This document shows positions 26,404 to 36,334 of a stretch of DNA of 64,000 bases, one piece after another. A program made the translations under genes and the position numbers. The notes beneath the pieces were generated by a model. The model had not been told where the DNA came from. It saw only the letters and a program-made list of their open reading frames with translations, and searched no databases. The stretch is from Woeseiaceae bacterium (GTDB taxonomy: Bacteria; Pseudomonadota; Gammaproteobacteria; Steroidobacterales; Woeseiaceae), in the NCBI GenBank assembly GCA_021773035.1, contig JAJFKU010000052.1, positions 258,040 to 322,039 of the forward strand. The letters run 5' to 3'. The first letter of the stretch is position 1, and every line of letters starts with the position of its first letter.

Positions 26404-27509
26404 TGCAGAGCGATCCTGACAGGTTCGCTGATCTTTGTTGAGGCGATCAACTGTCGACGCATCACGCTGGCTGCCGGCAGGCTACTCAGTCGCAACACCA
26501 GGGCCGCGCGAAGCCTGTGCAGTTCCGGGTGATCTCCTTCGATGATGTTTCGCACGTCGTCGAGGATTGCCTGGTCCGATAGCCTGCTCAACGCCAACGC
26601 CGCAGAAGCGCCATCATCCGCATTCCCGAGGCGTTGTAGCAACCACGCCCGAGTTGCATAGTCGTCGGTCGCGACGCTACCGAGTTCCAGAATGGCGGCG
26701 GACGCAACATCCGGTCGCTCCGCGCAGCGTTTCAGGAAAGTAGTTGCATCGCTGCGGTTCAGGTGCTTCGTCGTTTTAGCAATCGCGCGCAGCACGAGTG
26801 CGGCATCTGTATGCCCGGCGACTGCGTCAAAAAGTACCGGGTCGCTGGTACGAACGGCCACCTCCATTATCAGCTGGCCGACGGACTCACCGTTTTTCAG
26901 CGCATCCAGCAACGCGGTTTTATGTATGGAGACAGCCTGGACAGCGGCTTCCTGAAACGCCTTCACTGATCCGGCTTGCCAACGTTCGATCGACAGGCCG
27001 GCGGGAGGGGTCCGGAAGCTGACCGGCTGCCATTGGCCGCTGGCCAATTTCGCCTGTACCAGAGCTGCCGCCTGATCGATATCCCAGTTTTGCTCTGTGA
27101 ACCTGGCAGCGGCTGCAACGTCGTATAAGGGAATGACGGCCTCGCCGTGCTCCTCATGCATTCTGACGAACACGGTGACTGGCCGCGATCGATACTCTGC
27201 GAGTATCCGTCTCGCCTGGTCGTCTGGCGTGACTCTGGACATCGCAATTATGCCGGCTTCCAGCAGGTACTCACGCACGCTTTCATCGAGATCGTCGTCG
27301 CTATCGATCCTGAGCAGCTCTGTGCTTAGCTCGCCGGCATCGCCGGCATCGGCGATACTGTTCATGGCGGTAATTCTGGAGCCTACCAGGGCGACTTGCG
27401 CCTTGTGCGACGACCGATCGTCTACGACCACCGGCACAGCGGGCAGCGCCGCGTCTGTGAAAAACGCGGCCACCAGCAGAAGCAGTGGTCTGGTTATCTT
27501 GTTCATCAA
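26400..27509 (-). CDS. Secreted HEAT-repeat-like protein of unknown function
   Basis: Protein of 369 residues with a signal peptide (MMNKITRPLLLLVAAFFTDAALPA). The C-terminal two thirds consist of short helical pairs rich in Ala and Leu (for example TDAALVLRAIAKTTKHLNRSDA, DVASAAILELGSVATDDYATR), like degenerate HEAT/ARM repeats. The protein is probably periplasmic. It is cotranscribed with the M14 carboxypeptidase (ATGA overlap) and may bind, assist or inhibit it. No catalytic motif was seen. Confidence 0.72.
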   Translation of the reverse strand: MMNKITRPLLLLVAAFFTDAALPAVPVVVDDRSSHKAQVALVGSRITAMNSIADAGDAGELSTELLRIDSDDDLDESVREYLLEAGIIAMSRVTPDDQARRILAEYRSRPVTVFVRMHEEHGEAVIPLYDVAAAARFTEQNWDIDQAAALVQAKLASGQWQPVSFRTPPAGLSIERWQAGSVKAFQEAAVQAVSIHKTALLDALKNGESVGQLIMEVAVRTSDPVLFDAVAGHTDAALVLRAIAKTTKHLNRSDATTFLKRCAERPDVASAAILELGSVATDDYATRAWLLQRLGNADDGASAALALSRLSDQAILDDVRNIIEGDHPELHRLRAALVLRLSSLPAASVMRRQLIASTKISEPVRIALQ

Positions 27510-27809
27510 TTCCCGACAGTCCTTATCTACTGCTCACTTTTGCGGTCCTGTATGGCCTTGGATGCCCAAACGGGCTGGAGGTTCCGCTGCCGATGACGGT
27601 ATACAGGGTGCGGAGCCGCGTCGCGGTTATCCAACCCTGACGGTACTCGACAGCCACGGCGAATAATCGTGTTCTCTGGAGGGTAAACTATGACCGGTGT
27701 GTGATTTTCTCGCAGAAAACCTCGGTTCCGGTGTCCAATTTGCGATCAGACCCGGTCTCTACCAGTAGAGGAGGCCAGTCTATGGGCGTTTGGATGCAAA
27801 CTGGCGCTG
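27510..27809. other. Divergent intergenic region upstream of the first ECF sigma gene
   Basis: A 300-bp spacer with no credible gene. It must contain the promoters of the HEAT-like/carboxypeptidase operon and of the first sigma-FecR operon. A small inverted repeat (TTTTC-tcgca-GAAAA, about 27707-27721) is present. The CGTCT element seen before other ECF-linked genes in this window is absent. Confidence 0.4.
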
Positions 27810-28331
27810 ATGGATAGCGATCATCAGTGGCTGGATGAGATCGTCGGCGAAACGGGAACAGGCCTGTTGCGCTTTCTTCGTTCGCGCTTGTCAAATGTGC
27901 ACGATGCCGAGGACCTTGCGCAGGAAGTCTACATGCGCCTTCTGCGGGTAAAGGATCCAACTCATATTCGCAATCGACGGGCGTACGTTCTGCAGGTAGC
28001 TGCGAACGTTGCCTACGAATACCGACTATTGGCTCGCAATAGTCGGCCTCACTCGAGCGACGCTGTGGACGCGATGCACGGTTCCTCGGATCCGGCACGC
28101 GAGACCCTGGTCGGGCAACAGATGGAAGTCCTGTATGCGGCGCTGAATACTGTCAGTCCAAAATGCCGCGCGGTTGTCCTGATGCACCGGCGCGACCGCT
28201 ATACGTATGTGGAGATCGCTGAGCGCATGGGAATTTCGGTATCGATGGTGAAGAAGCATCTTGTCAAGGGACTTGCGGTTTGCCAGAAAAGGTTGATGAG
28301 TGTGACAGACAGCGAAACAGGTCATGGGTAA
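27810..28331 (+). CDS. ECF RNA polymerase sigma factor (FecI-like), module 1
   Basis: ECF sigma factor of 173 residues. Region 2 is seen in FLRSRLSNVHDAEDLAQEVYMRLLRV and region 4 in PKCRAVVLMHRRDRYTYVEIAERMGISVSMVKKHLVKGL. The FecI-type signature is the MVKKH recognition helix. It overlaps the FecR gene by 8 bp. By the FecIRA paradigm it is kept in check by FecR and released when the STN-domain receptor downstream is occupied. The receptor promoter is its expected target. Confidence 0.93.
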   Translation: MDSDHQWLDEIVGETGTGLLRFLRSRLSNVHDAEDLAQEVYMRLLRVKDPTHIRNRRAYVLQVAANVAYEYRLLARNSRPHSSDAVDAMHGSSDPARETLVGQQMEVLYAALNTVSPKCRAVVLMHRRDRYTYVEIAERMGISVSMVKKHLVKGLAVCQKRLMSVTDSETGHG

Positions 28332-29391
28332 CACGTCTGAAAAAGCGACGGAGGCAATCGTCGAGCAGGCCAATGAGTGGTTGGTTCGCCTGCAGGATCC
28401 GGCATCGAGCCTTACGCAAGCCACGCAATTCACGGAATGGCTGCAGCGATCGCCAGTGCATGTACAGGAATACCTTCGTGCCGAATCCACCTGGGCGGCT
28501 TTGAGTTACATCGACCCTGAGCGAAGTATTGATATTGATGCGCTGCTTCGCGAAGAAGGCCAGAGCAACGTAATTTCGATTGACCTAGCTGTTGCTGAGA
28601 TCGCGGACCGTGAAGAACCATACACGACGAGGTCCCGGGTAACCGGGACGGTTGCAGCCGCAGTGGCGATGTGCGGATTGATGTTCGCTGCTGTGTGGTA
28701 TCTGGCGCAGCCGCAGACGCTTCTTTATGAGACCGCTCGCGGTGAGCAGCGGCGCGTGGTGATGGCCGACGGTTCTGTTATCGATATGAACACACAATCT
28801 GAAATAGTGGTTCGCTTGAGCGATGAGGAACGGCAGGTTGAGCTTGTGAAAGGGGAAGCCCTCTTCAAGGTTGCAAAAGACCCGGATCGGCCTTTCATCG
28901 TAACAAGCGGCCTCGCGGTAGTTCGTGCTCTTGGTACGCAGTTTAATGTTTATCAGCGGGCCGATCAGGTGCTCGTTACCGTGCTGGAAGGTCGGGTAGC
29001 GGTTGAAAACATGGAACGTACTGCGGAATCGTTGCCTGCCGCCGCTGCCAACCTGCCAGTTCCGCCGGTCGAGTTGGTGGCAGGCGATCAAGCGGAAGTG
29101 ATCGCAACCGCACCGATTCGAAAACTGGCAGCGAATGCTGAGCGAACGGTTGCCTGGACGAAGCGGCGGCTTATTTTCGAGAATCAGGAATTATTTGAAA
29201 TCGTGGCCGAATTCAATCGCTATAACAAACGTCAGTTGGTAATTCAGGATTCGGAATTGGGCGCAGAGAGAATCAGTGGGGTATTCGATGCGGATCAGCC
29301 CGATGCACTAGTTCGCTTTCTCGCCCGGAATCCGCAGATCGAAACGGTAGAACTGAACAAGTTCAAGCTGCTTATTCAGCGACGACAGTGA
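28324..29391 (+). CDS. FecR-family anti-sigma factor, module 1
   Basis: Inner-membrane signal transducer of 355 residues. The cytoplasmic N-terminal part (DUF4880-like, ANEWLVRLQDPASSLTQATQFTEWL) should bind the sigma factor. One transmembrane helix spans about residues 100-122 (VAAAVAMCGLMFAAVWYLA). The periplasmic FecR domain follows (RRVVMADGSVIDMNTQSEI, FIVTSGLAVVRALGTQFNVY), and the DUF4974-like C-terminus (ENQELFEIVAEFNRYN) contacts the receptor STN domain in characterised systems. Overlap with the sigma gene supports a coupled pair. Confidence 0.93.
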   Translation: MGNTSEKATEAIVEQANEWLVRLQDPASSLTQATQFTEWLQRSPVHVQEYLRAESTWAALSYIDPERSIDIDALLREEGQSNVISIDLAVAEIADREEPYTTRSRVTGTVAAAVAMCGLMFAAVWYLAQPQTLLYETARGEQRRVVMADGSVIDMNTQSEIVVRLSDEERQVELVKGEALFKVAKDPDRPFIVTSGLAVVRALGTQFNVYQRADQVLVTVLEGRVAVENMERTAESLPAAAANLPVPPVELVAGDQAEVIATAPIRKLAANAERTVAWTKRRLIFENQELFEIVAEFNRYNKRQLVIQDSELGAERISGVFDADQPDALVRFLARNPQIETVELNKFKLLIQRRQ

Positions 29392-29443
29392 ATATCACGT
29401 CGACACGGCCGACAACCTCGGTGTCTCTTTTTCATCTTCACCC

Positions 29444-29449
29444 CGTCTA
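29444..29449 (+). promoter_or_regulatory. Possible ECF-type -10 (CGTCTA) for receptor 1
   Basis: CGTCTA lies about 70 bp before the first receptor gene. At the same 17-bp spacing upstream is TGTCT (29422-29426), a weak match to the TTTCA seen at the other ECF-linked promoters. Immediately before the gene is an imperfect inverted repeat (TTTGTGC / GCGCAAA, 29469-29487). The promoter call is tentative. Confidence 0.4.
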
Positions 29450-29518
29450 ATTGTCTGCACACCCGAAGTTTGTGCATTGTGCGCAAACAATAGATTGGGT
29501 CGAAAGGGGGACGTTCCG

Positions 29519-32500
29519 ATGCGATGTCTAAATCATCTATTGACGATTGTGTTCGCTGTACTGTTTTTTGCAGCTACGACAGGGTACGCCGAAGAATCCT
29601 ACGAGCTCGATGTTTCTGCACAGGAATTGTCGACGGCACTCAGGGATTTCGCTGAGCAGTCCGGCTTGCAGGTGGTCTACTTCGCAGCCGTTGCAGAGGG
29701 TGAGGTGACGGAAGGCGTGCGCGGTCCCCATAGCGCGGAAACAGCGCTTGGCGAACTCCTGGCAGGCACCGATCTGGCGTATGAACGTGTCGACGAGCGA
29801 ACGTATTCGATAGCGCCGCAGAGTGAAGCGGCGGAGGAATCCGAGCCGGGAAAATTCCAGCCGACGCCGAGCCTGATCCTGACGGCCCAGGCGTCGGCCC
29901 GGCAAACGAAGAGTCTGGCACGTGAGGCAGGCCGCGACGTCGATAACATCATTGGAACAATCGGTGGCAGCGTCACCGACCGTCTATCGGGCATGCACCT
30001 CAAAGGGGCGATCGTCGCTATTGAGGAGACCGGTCACACGACTAAAACGGATGATCTCGGCCGGTATCGGTTTTCCAATGTGCCTCATGGAACATACACA
30101 CTTCGCGTATCTTTTCTCGGCTTCGCAGACGATTTCGCGATGGCCAGAGTATCTGCCGATCAAGACTACGAGCACGATTTTGCGATGCTCGCGGCGTTGG
30201 ATGAGATCGTAGTATTCGGGCAGCGCAGCGCAAGAGCGCAGGCGCTTAATCAGGAAAGGGCCGCGGAGAACTCGTCGACAGTCGTCTCCTCGGACTTGCT
30301 TGGCAATTTCGAGGGTACGACGATTTCGGAATCCTTGCGCCGCTCGGCTGGAATTTCATTTCAGCGTGCGCCCAATACGGGTGATGGTGTAAATATCATC
30401 GTTCGTGGCCTGGAACCGGATATGAACGCCGTCAAACTTAACGGTCTTCATTTGCCGGTTGGCAACGGAACCGGCCGCTCGGCCGACCTCAGCAATCTTC
30501 TGGCAGATTCCGTTGCTAAAATCACGATCAACAAGAGTTTGTTGCCGAGTCACGACAGCGCCGGTACCGGCGGCTTGATTGAGATCGAAACCAAGTCTCC
30601 TCTCGGCAGGCCCGGCCGCTATTTTTCCTTGGCGGCGGAGGGTGGTAGAAAAGGCAAGGACTTTGGCAATGATCTTCTTTTGTCAGGCACTGTCTCCGGA
30701 ACATTCGGTGCCGAAGAAAATTTCGGTCTCAGCGCCTCGGTACAGTATCGTGATCGCGATATAAAATCTCTCGGCTACGGCGGTGCCGGCCTGAGTACGG
30801 GACCGTATCTTCCGCTTGAACGGGACGGATCGACGTCTATCTCGTCTATTTCGCACATCGACCCGCGCACACCGTTTCCGTTCGAGCCTGGCGTCGACAA
30901 CGCATATATAAACTCGGCCCTCAGTTCTTTCAACGAGTCGGAACCCTCTAACCTGACGATTACGCTGTCGGGTGAATGGCAAATTGAGGGTCATACGAAT
31001 CTCAAACTCGACATCCTGCGATCAGAAGATGAAACCGATTTCGTTGGACGCTTGGTCGGTGTGAACGCCCTCTTGTCCTACGTACCACTGCCGGTGACTG
31101 CTCTTGGCGGTGAACCCCGGCAGTCACTGGCCTGGAGCGGATTAACTTCCATTAATCAAAATTACGATCAGGTGAATGACCAGAACAACCTGACGAGTAC
31201 ATTCAGCTTTCAGGGAAATACCGCACTCGCCAGTTGGAATTTCGATTACACCCTGGGGTACGCCCACGGTTCCAGGTCCATCCCTGGCAGAATAGCTACT
31301 ACGCTGGCCCTTAGCGGCAACACACTCCCGAACGACCCGGGCTTCTATCTTCCGGAGGCCACGGATCCGATCGAGTCGCGAATTATCTCGATCTATGGCG
31401 CGCGCGCAGATCAGGGATATCCGCTGCCGTTGTTGAGTGACGCGGGGTGGAACTTCGTGAACGATCCGGCGAACTTCAGTTTCCTGAACGCGCTGCAACT
31501 CGACGTGCAGGGCGAGAATGATCGCTACACAGCCGATTTCAGTGCGAAGCGCGATTTCGACCGGGAGCACCTGAAATATATTGAAGTGGGTGTGAACTAC
31601 GAGTCTGCTGAATTCACGAACTCCATTGGCAGAAGTCTGTTTACCGGACGGCCTCAATTCGTGACGGTTCCGTGCTGTTCCCTTGTTTTCCCGACGATCG
31701 ATTCGTTGGGTCTTGCATTCGAGGACGGCGGGCTCTCCGACATAGGAGTTGGAGGTGCGAGGTTTGGCGTTGTTTCGTTCGCGAATCTGGCATCGTTCGC
31801 AGAAAACCTTCCCGGTTTTGCCGATGACCCCTCCGTGCCTGTGAATGGAATTCCGCTGGGACAGGATCCTCGTGCACTGGATGAGCTTACGAAAGAGGAG
31901 AATTTCGCTGCCTATTTCCAGACGCGCTTCGATATAGGCGCACTGGAGATAATTGGAGGGGCACGGCTTAGCCGTGTAGAGGTCCAGGCTCTCAATTTAA
32001 CGTCTCCCAGTTTTCTGGACGAGTTTTTCCAGACCGATCCGGTATTTGAAGCGGAATTTACACGTTTAGTCGACGAAAGAGCCGTGGCGACAGATGTCCT
32101 GCCGCGCATACTCTTTAACTTCCGGAAGACTGACAACTTGATATTCCGAGGAGGGTTTTTTCTTTCCGTCGCACGGCCGCGAATCGGGCAACTCTCCAGC
32201 GGACAGGTCATTGCCTTGTCCCTGCCGCCCACCTCCGGTCCGGACGGAAACCAGCCGCTCCTGCAGGTCGAAGAGGGGAACCCCGGTCTTGAGCCGGCTG
32301 TGACACAGAACTTCGATCTAGGGGTCGAGTATTACCACAATCAAATTGGGGTGATTAAGATCGGCGGGTTTTACAAGATTATCGATAACCTGCTGCAAAC
32401 CAATATTCGTGTGGGCTCTGGCAGTCTTGAAGGCGTGACTCTGCCAGATCATCCTCATTTCCAGAACCTGCCTGCCAATCTCTTTGTCCGGGTGAGTCGC

Positions 32501-33082
32501 CCGGTAAATAGTGAGCATTCGGCCAGGATATGGGGAGTCGAGGCGAGCATGGAACGGCAGTTCACTTTCCTGCCGGGTTTCTGGAACGGTTTCGGAATAT
32601 TCGCAAATTACACTTTTACGCGAAGCTCACGGCATCAGAATCTTCTTTGGGTCGGCAGCCCGATTTTTGATGGCACCGGAAATCTCGTCGGGAGAGAAAG
32701 CACGAATATCGACTTCCCGTCGGAATCGTTCGAGCAGCAGCCAAAACACTCGGGAACCGCCGCAGTCACCTATAACAAGCACAACATCGATGCAACGCTG
32801 GCCTATACCTTTCAGTCGAGGCGACTATCGATGTTCGATCGAAACAACCTGTCGCTCTTCGAGGAGCAAAACGATTCTCTTGATTTACGGATCGAATACC
32901 GCTTCGGCGAGGAGGCTGGCCGATATCGTATCTTTTTCGAAGGTGCTGATCTGCTGAAGGGGACCTCCAGTCGTGACCGCGAAAGGTCGATCGGCGGTAT
33001 CGACAATACTCCAAGATATTTTGTCGGTGCAGATTACTTCGGCGGCCGGTCGCTGAGATTGGGTTTTGCTGCGACTTTCTGA
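29519..33082 (+). CDS. TonB-dependent receptor with STN signalling domain, module 1
   Basis: Outer-membrane TonB-dependent transducer of 1187 residues, longer than siderophore receptors (about 700-850) but normal for the Xanthomonas/Caulobacter group. After the signal peptide (about 1-24) come an STN domain (about 28-85, LDVSAQELSTALRDFAEQ), a carboxypeptidase-regulatory-like beta sandwich (about 140-215), the plug with ALNQERAAENSSTVVSSD, and a 22-stranded-type barrel ending LRLGFAATF. The ATG at 29519 is chosen: AAAGGGGGA is 8 bp upstream and the signal peptide starts there. A TTG at 29477 is the longer option. The ligand is unknown; association with an M16 peptidase suggests a peptide or protein. 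The stop overlaps the next start. Confidence 0.93.
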   Translation: MRCLNHLLTIVFAVLFFAATTGYAEESYELDVSAQELSTALRDFAEQSGLQVVYFAAVAEGEVTEGVRGPHSAETALGELLAGTDLAYERVDERTYSIAPQSEAAEESEPGKFQPTPSLILTAQASARQTKSLAREAGRDVDNIIGTIGGSVTDRLSGMHLKGAIVAIEETGHTTKTDDLGRYRFSNVPHGTYTLRVSFLGFADDFAMARVSADQDYEHDFAMLAALDEIVVFGQRSARAQALNQERAAENSSTVVSSDLLGNFEGTTISESLRRSAGISFQRAPNTGDGVNIIVRGLEPDMNAVKLNGLHLPVGNGTGRSADLSNLLADSVAKITINKSLLPSHDSAGTGGLIEIETKSPLGRPGRYFSLAAEGGRKGKDFGNDLLLSGTVSGTFGAEENFGLSASVQYRDRDIKSLGYGGAGLSTGPYLPLERDGSTSISSISHIDPRTPFPFEPGVDNAYINSALSSFNESEPSNLTITLSGEWQIEGHTNLKLDILRSEDETDFVGRLVGVNALLSYVPLPVTALGGEPRQSLAWSGLTSINQNYDQVNDQNNLTSTFSFQGNTALASWNFDYTLGYAHGSRSIPGRIATTLALSGNTLPNDPGFYLPEATDPIESRIISIYGARADQGYPLPLLSDAGWNFVNDPANFSFLNALQLDVQGENDRYTADFSAKRDFDREHLKYIEVGVNYESAEFTNSIGRSLFTGRPQFVTVPCCSLVFPTIDSLGLAFEDGGLSDIGVGGARFGVVSFANLASFAENLPGFADDPSVPVNGIPLGQDPRALDELTKEENFAAYFQTRFDIGALEIIGGARLSRVEVQALNLTSPSFLDEFFQTDPVFEAEFTRLVDERAVATDVLPRILFNFRKTDNLIFRGGFFLSVARPRIGQLSSGQVIALSLPPTSGPDGNQPLLQVEEGNPGLEPAVTQNFDLGVEYYHNQIGVIKIGGFYKIIDNLLQTNIRVGSGSLEGVTLPDHPHFQNLPANLFVRVSRPVNSEHSARIWGVEASMERQFTFLPGFWNGFGIFANYTFTRSSRHQNLLWVGSPIFDGTGNLVGRESTNIDFPSESFEQQPKHSGTAAVTYNKHNIDATLAYTFQSRRLSMFDRNNLSLFEEQNDSLDLRIEYRFGEEAGRYRIFFEGADLLKGTSSRDRERSIGGIDNTPRYFVGADYFGGRSLRLGFAATF

Positions 33083-34023
33083 TGAACGACGTCATTGTAC
33101 AAATAAAAAACCTGTCGCACCGCTACTCCAGGGACTGGGCGATCAAGGACCTTACGTTTGATATAACCCGGTCCGGGATTCTTGGCCTGCTGGGATCCAA
33201 TGGCGCGGGCAAGTCCACGCTGATGAACATCATGTGCGGGGTGCTGTATCAAACCAGCGGTGAGGTATCCATCAATGGCATCAGCGTCAGGCGGGATCCA
33301 CTACAGGCCAAGCGGCAGATCGGTTTTCTGCCGCAGCAGGCGCCCCTGCATCCCGAACTGACTGTTGACGAATACCTTAGCTTCTGTGCACACATCAGAA
33401 AGATAGACTCCGGGGAAATCAGCCGCGCCGTCGATGTGGCCAAAGCGAAGTGCGGGGTTTCGCACTTTGGCAAGCGTCTGATCGGTAACCTCTCCGGAGG
33501 ATACCGCCAGCGCGTCGGTATTGCTCAAGCCATTATTCACAAACCGAATCTGGTAGTGCTTGATGAACCAACGAGCGGCCTTGATCCGAATCAGGTCTTG
33601 TCGGTGCGTAAGCTGATCGGGGAAATCGCCGAAGAGCAATCGGTCATCCTGTCGACCCATATCCTGACTGAGGTTCAGGCCATTTGCGACAAGATCAAGA
33701 TGATCGAACTGGGCCGCATAGTCTTCACCGGGACTATAGAAGAATTCCACGCCCAGACCCGCTGCTGCGGCATGCTCGTGGCGCTCGAAAGGCCACCGGC
33801 GGCAACAGAAATCGCCGCGATCGACGGAATAACCAGGGTAGAGGTCATCGACGAGAAGAACTTCCGCCTGAGTTTTGAGGGCGGCGAGGAAATCGCCGAG
33901 AGAGTAATCGAGACCTGTGTTGCCAGGGGCTGGAGGCTACGGGAGATTGGTCTGGAGCGCGGTTCGCTGGACCAAATTTTCGCACAATTGTCCGGTTACA
34001 AAGAAAACCAGGTGGAAAGGTAA
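33082..34023 (+). CDS. ABC transporter ATP-binding protein, GldA-like
   Basis: ABC ATPase of 313 residues. Walker A is LLGSNGAGKST, the signature is GNLSGGYRQRVGIAQAIIHKP, Walker B is LVVLDEPTSGLDP and the switch histidine is in ILSTH. The C-terminal extension is typical of ABC-2 export-type ATPases such as GldA. The ATG shares one base with the receptor stop (TGATG). Together with the fused permease downstream it forms an inner-membrane ABC-2 transporter. Coupling to a TonB receptor is unusual for this export-type family. Confidence 0.94.
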   Translation: MNDVIVQIKNLSHRYSRDWAIKDLTFDITRSGILGLLGSNGAGKSTLMNIMCGVLYQTSGEVSINGISVRRDPLQAKRQIGFLPQQAPLHPELTVDEYLSFCAHIRKIDSGEISRAVDVAKAKCGVSHFGKRLIGNLSGGYRQRVGIAQAIIHKPNLVVLDEPTSGLDPNQVLSVRKLIGEIAEEQSVILSTHILTEVQAICDKIKMIELGRIVFTGTIEEFHAQTRCCGMLVALERPPAATEIAAIDGITRVEVIDEKNFRLSFEGGEEIAERVIETCVARGWRLREIGLERGSLDQIFAQLSGYKENQVER

Positions 34024-34031
34024 CGCGCCAT

Positions 34032-36251
34032 ATGAAAACCGTATTCAGGATTGCCCGGCTGGAATTGAGCGCCATGTTTTATTCTCCCATCGCGTGGCTG
34101 CTGCTGGTTATCTTTACCTTCATGACCAGCAGAATTTTTACTATGTGGCTTGGTTTTGCTTTGGCAATGCAGGGACAAGGAGCTGAGGCGCTCGAGCCCG
34201 TGACGGTTACGGTTTTCGCCGGTAATCTCTCGGCAATTCGAAGCGTCCTGAATGACCTCTATCTCTATATCCCTCTGCTGACGATGGGTCTGATCAGCAG
34301 GGAACTGCAAAGCGGCTCGATCAAGCTGCTGATGTCCTCGCCGGTGAGAATCAGCGAAATCATCTTTGGCAAGTACCTGGCTATGATGATTTACTGTCTG
34401 CTGCTGGTCGTGATTCTTGTGTTAATCATGGTTGCCGGCGGATTGTCCATCGAATCGATGGACTACTCACTGGTGATATCGGGGATACTCGGCGTTTACC
34501 TCCTGGCTTGCAGCTATGCGGCAATCGGCCTGTTCCTTTCGTCGTTAACCTCCTATCAGGTCGTTGCGGCGATCAGCACTTTCGCAGTTTTCGGTGTGTT
34601 ACTTTTTCTGGCGGGCGTGGGGCAATCGATTCCGGTCCTCGGAGATGTCCTGTACTGGTTGTCTATGCATGGGCGCGCGGACAGTTTTCGCGACGGCCTG
34701 ATAGCGTCGAAGCACGTCTGCTATTTTCTCGCCGTCATCGCACTGTTTCTAAGCTTTAGCATATTGAAGCTGTCGCAAGGGAGGAAGATCGAATCCCCGG
34801 GCGTCAAGGCCGGCAAGTACCTCGCCGTGTCGCTGGCTGTGTTCACGTTTGGCTATGTCACGTCCATTCCGGCGATAACCGGTTACCTGGATATGACCCG
34901 CATCAAGTCTCAGACACTCACCGACGCCAGTATTGAAATCATGAAGCAGATCAAGGGTCCGTGGAAAATAAGCTCATTCGTCAATATTCTCGACCCTTAT
35001 GCAGCTTACGGCCTGCCGACGGGACGAAACGCCGACTATGACCGCTACGAACGGTATGTCCGCTTCAACCCGGAACTGGAGATGGACTACATCCTCTACT
35101 ACGACACATCCGTCAACGATGCGTTGTACGATGCAAACCCGGGTAAATCCAACGAAGAACTGGCGAGGGAATTCGCGGAGCGCCTGGGTCTTGACTTCGA
35201 CGAAATCTTATCGCCGTCTGAGATGAGGGCGATCGTGGACCTCGAAGCGGAGCAGTTTCGCTTTGTCCGGCATGTTGAGTGGAACGGTCAGTCGGCGCCG
35301 ATCAGGCTGTTCAGAGATACCTATCGCTTACCTTTCGAGGAGCATAGAAGCGCAGCGCTCAAGCGGCTGATAGTGGGACCGAAAAAAGTCGCGGTGTTGA
35401 CGGGGCATGGCGAACGCAGCGCTTACCGGAAAGGTTCGAGTGACTATCAAAAGATACTGACCGAGGTCAGCTACCGGGGCGCAATGATAAGCCGCGGATT
35501 CGAGTTTAGCGAGTTATCACCCGACGAAGCGCTGCCGGATGATATCGATATTCTGATTATCGCCGACCCCGGAACAGCCTACTCGGAAACCGAACGTCAA
35601 AAAGTACAAGACTATATAGCCGCCGGTGGCAACCTTATCGTTGCGGGAGAACCGGGCAAACAGGCGGTTCTAAATCCTTTGGTCGAACGATTGGGCGTAC
35701 GGTTTTCGCCGGGGCAGGTCTTCCAGGACCACGAGGATTTCCCGTCCGATGTGATATTCGCCGGGTATTCAGATACCGCTGCATCGTACTCGTTCGAGCA
35801 CGCCGCAGGTTTGGAAGACGAACCCGTCGTTCTTACCGGCGCGGTTGCCGTCGGCCTCGAGGGCGATGCTCCATTCAAAGCGGTTCCGATCCTGGTCTTC
35901 GACGGGGAACGTAAAACATCCGACACGCTGGCTTACGCCCTGACAAGGATTGTTTCCGGCAAGGAGCAGCGGATCATGGTGATCGGCGACGCCGACTTCA
36001 TGAGTCTTGCGGAACTCTCCCGGGGAAGAGTTGATTTGCAGACAAACAACGAGCCCTTTGTCGACGACTTGTTCCGCTGGATGAGTGACGGGCACTACCC
36101 GGTAGACACAACAAGGGCAGACTTCCCGGACAAGAAAGTCCTGCTCGACCGCTCGGGCATCAAGCGGCTGAAAGTGATTTTCTACGGCGTCATCCCGCTG
36201 CTCCTGACCGTGTTTGCCGCGATGTTGCTGATGCGCAGAAGGCGACAGTAA
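34032..36251 (+). CDS. GldF-GldG-type fused ABC-2 permease and auxiliary protein
   Basis: Inner-membrane protein of 739 residues. The first 240 residues form a six-helix ABC-2 permease (GldF-like, starting MKTVFRIARLELSAMFYSPIAWLLL). A further helix at about 265-285 leads into a large soluble GldG-like domain (ABC_transp_aux/IFT52 fold; QTLTDASIEIMKQIKGPWKISSF, IADPGTAYSETERQKVQDYIAAGG). A final helix ends in a basic tail (MLLMRRRRQ). In Bacteroidetes the two parts are usually separate genes. It lies 8 bp after the ATPase gene and forms the transporter with it. The substrate is unknown. Confidence 0.88.
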   Translation: MKTVFRIARLELSAMFYSPIAWLLLVIFTFMTSRIFTMWLGFALAMQGQGAEALEPVTVTVFAGNLSAIRSVLNDLYLYIPLLTMGLISRELQSGSIKLLMSSPVRISEIIFGKYLAMMIYCLLLVVILVLIMVAGGLSIESMDYSLVISGILGVYLLACSYAAIGLFLSSLTSYQVVAAISTFAVFGVLLFLAGVGQSIPVLGDVLYWLSMHGRADSFRDGLIASKHVCYFLAVIALFLSFSILKLSQGRKIESPGVKAGKYLAVSLAVFTFGYVTSIPAITGYLDMTRIKSQTLTDASIEIMKQIKGPWKISSFVNILDPYAAYGLPTGRNADYDRYERYVRFNPELEMDYILYYDTSVNDALYDANPGKSNEELAREFAERLGLDFDEILSPSEMRAIVDLEAEQFRFVRHVEWNGQSAPIRLFRDTYRLPFEEHRSAALKRLIVGPKKVAVLTGHGERSAYRKGSSDYQKILTEVSYRGAMISRGFEFSELSPDEALPDDIDILIIADPGTAYSETERQKVQDYIAAGGNLIVAGEPGKQAVLNPLVERLGVRFSPGQVFQDHEDFPSDVIFAGYSDTAASYSFEHAAGLEDEPVVLTGAVAVGLEGDAPFKAVPILVFDGERKTSDTLAYALTRIVSGKEQRIMVIGDADFMSLAELSRGRVDLQTNNEPFVDDLFRWMSDGHYPVDTTRADFPDKKVLLDRSGIKRLKVIFYGVIPLLLTVFAAMLLMRRRRQ

Positions 36252-36334
36252 CGCCCGCTTAAGCAGACGCCACGCGGGTGAACTGCCATCGCCGGCGCGT
36301 CGATTCCAATGACTCTATCGAAGGACATGAATCA

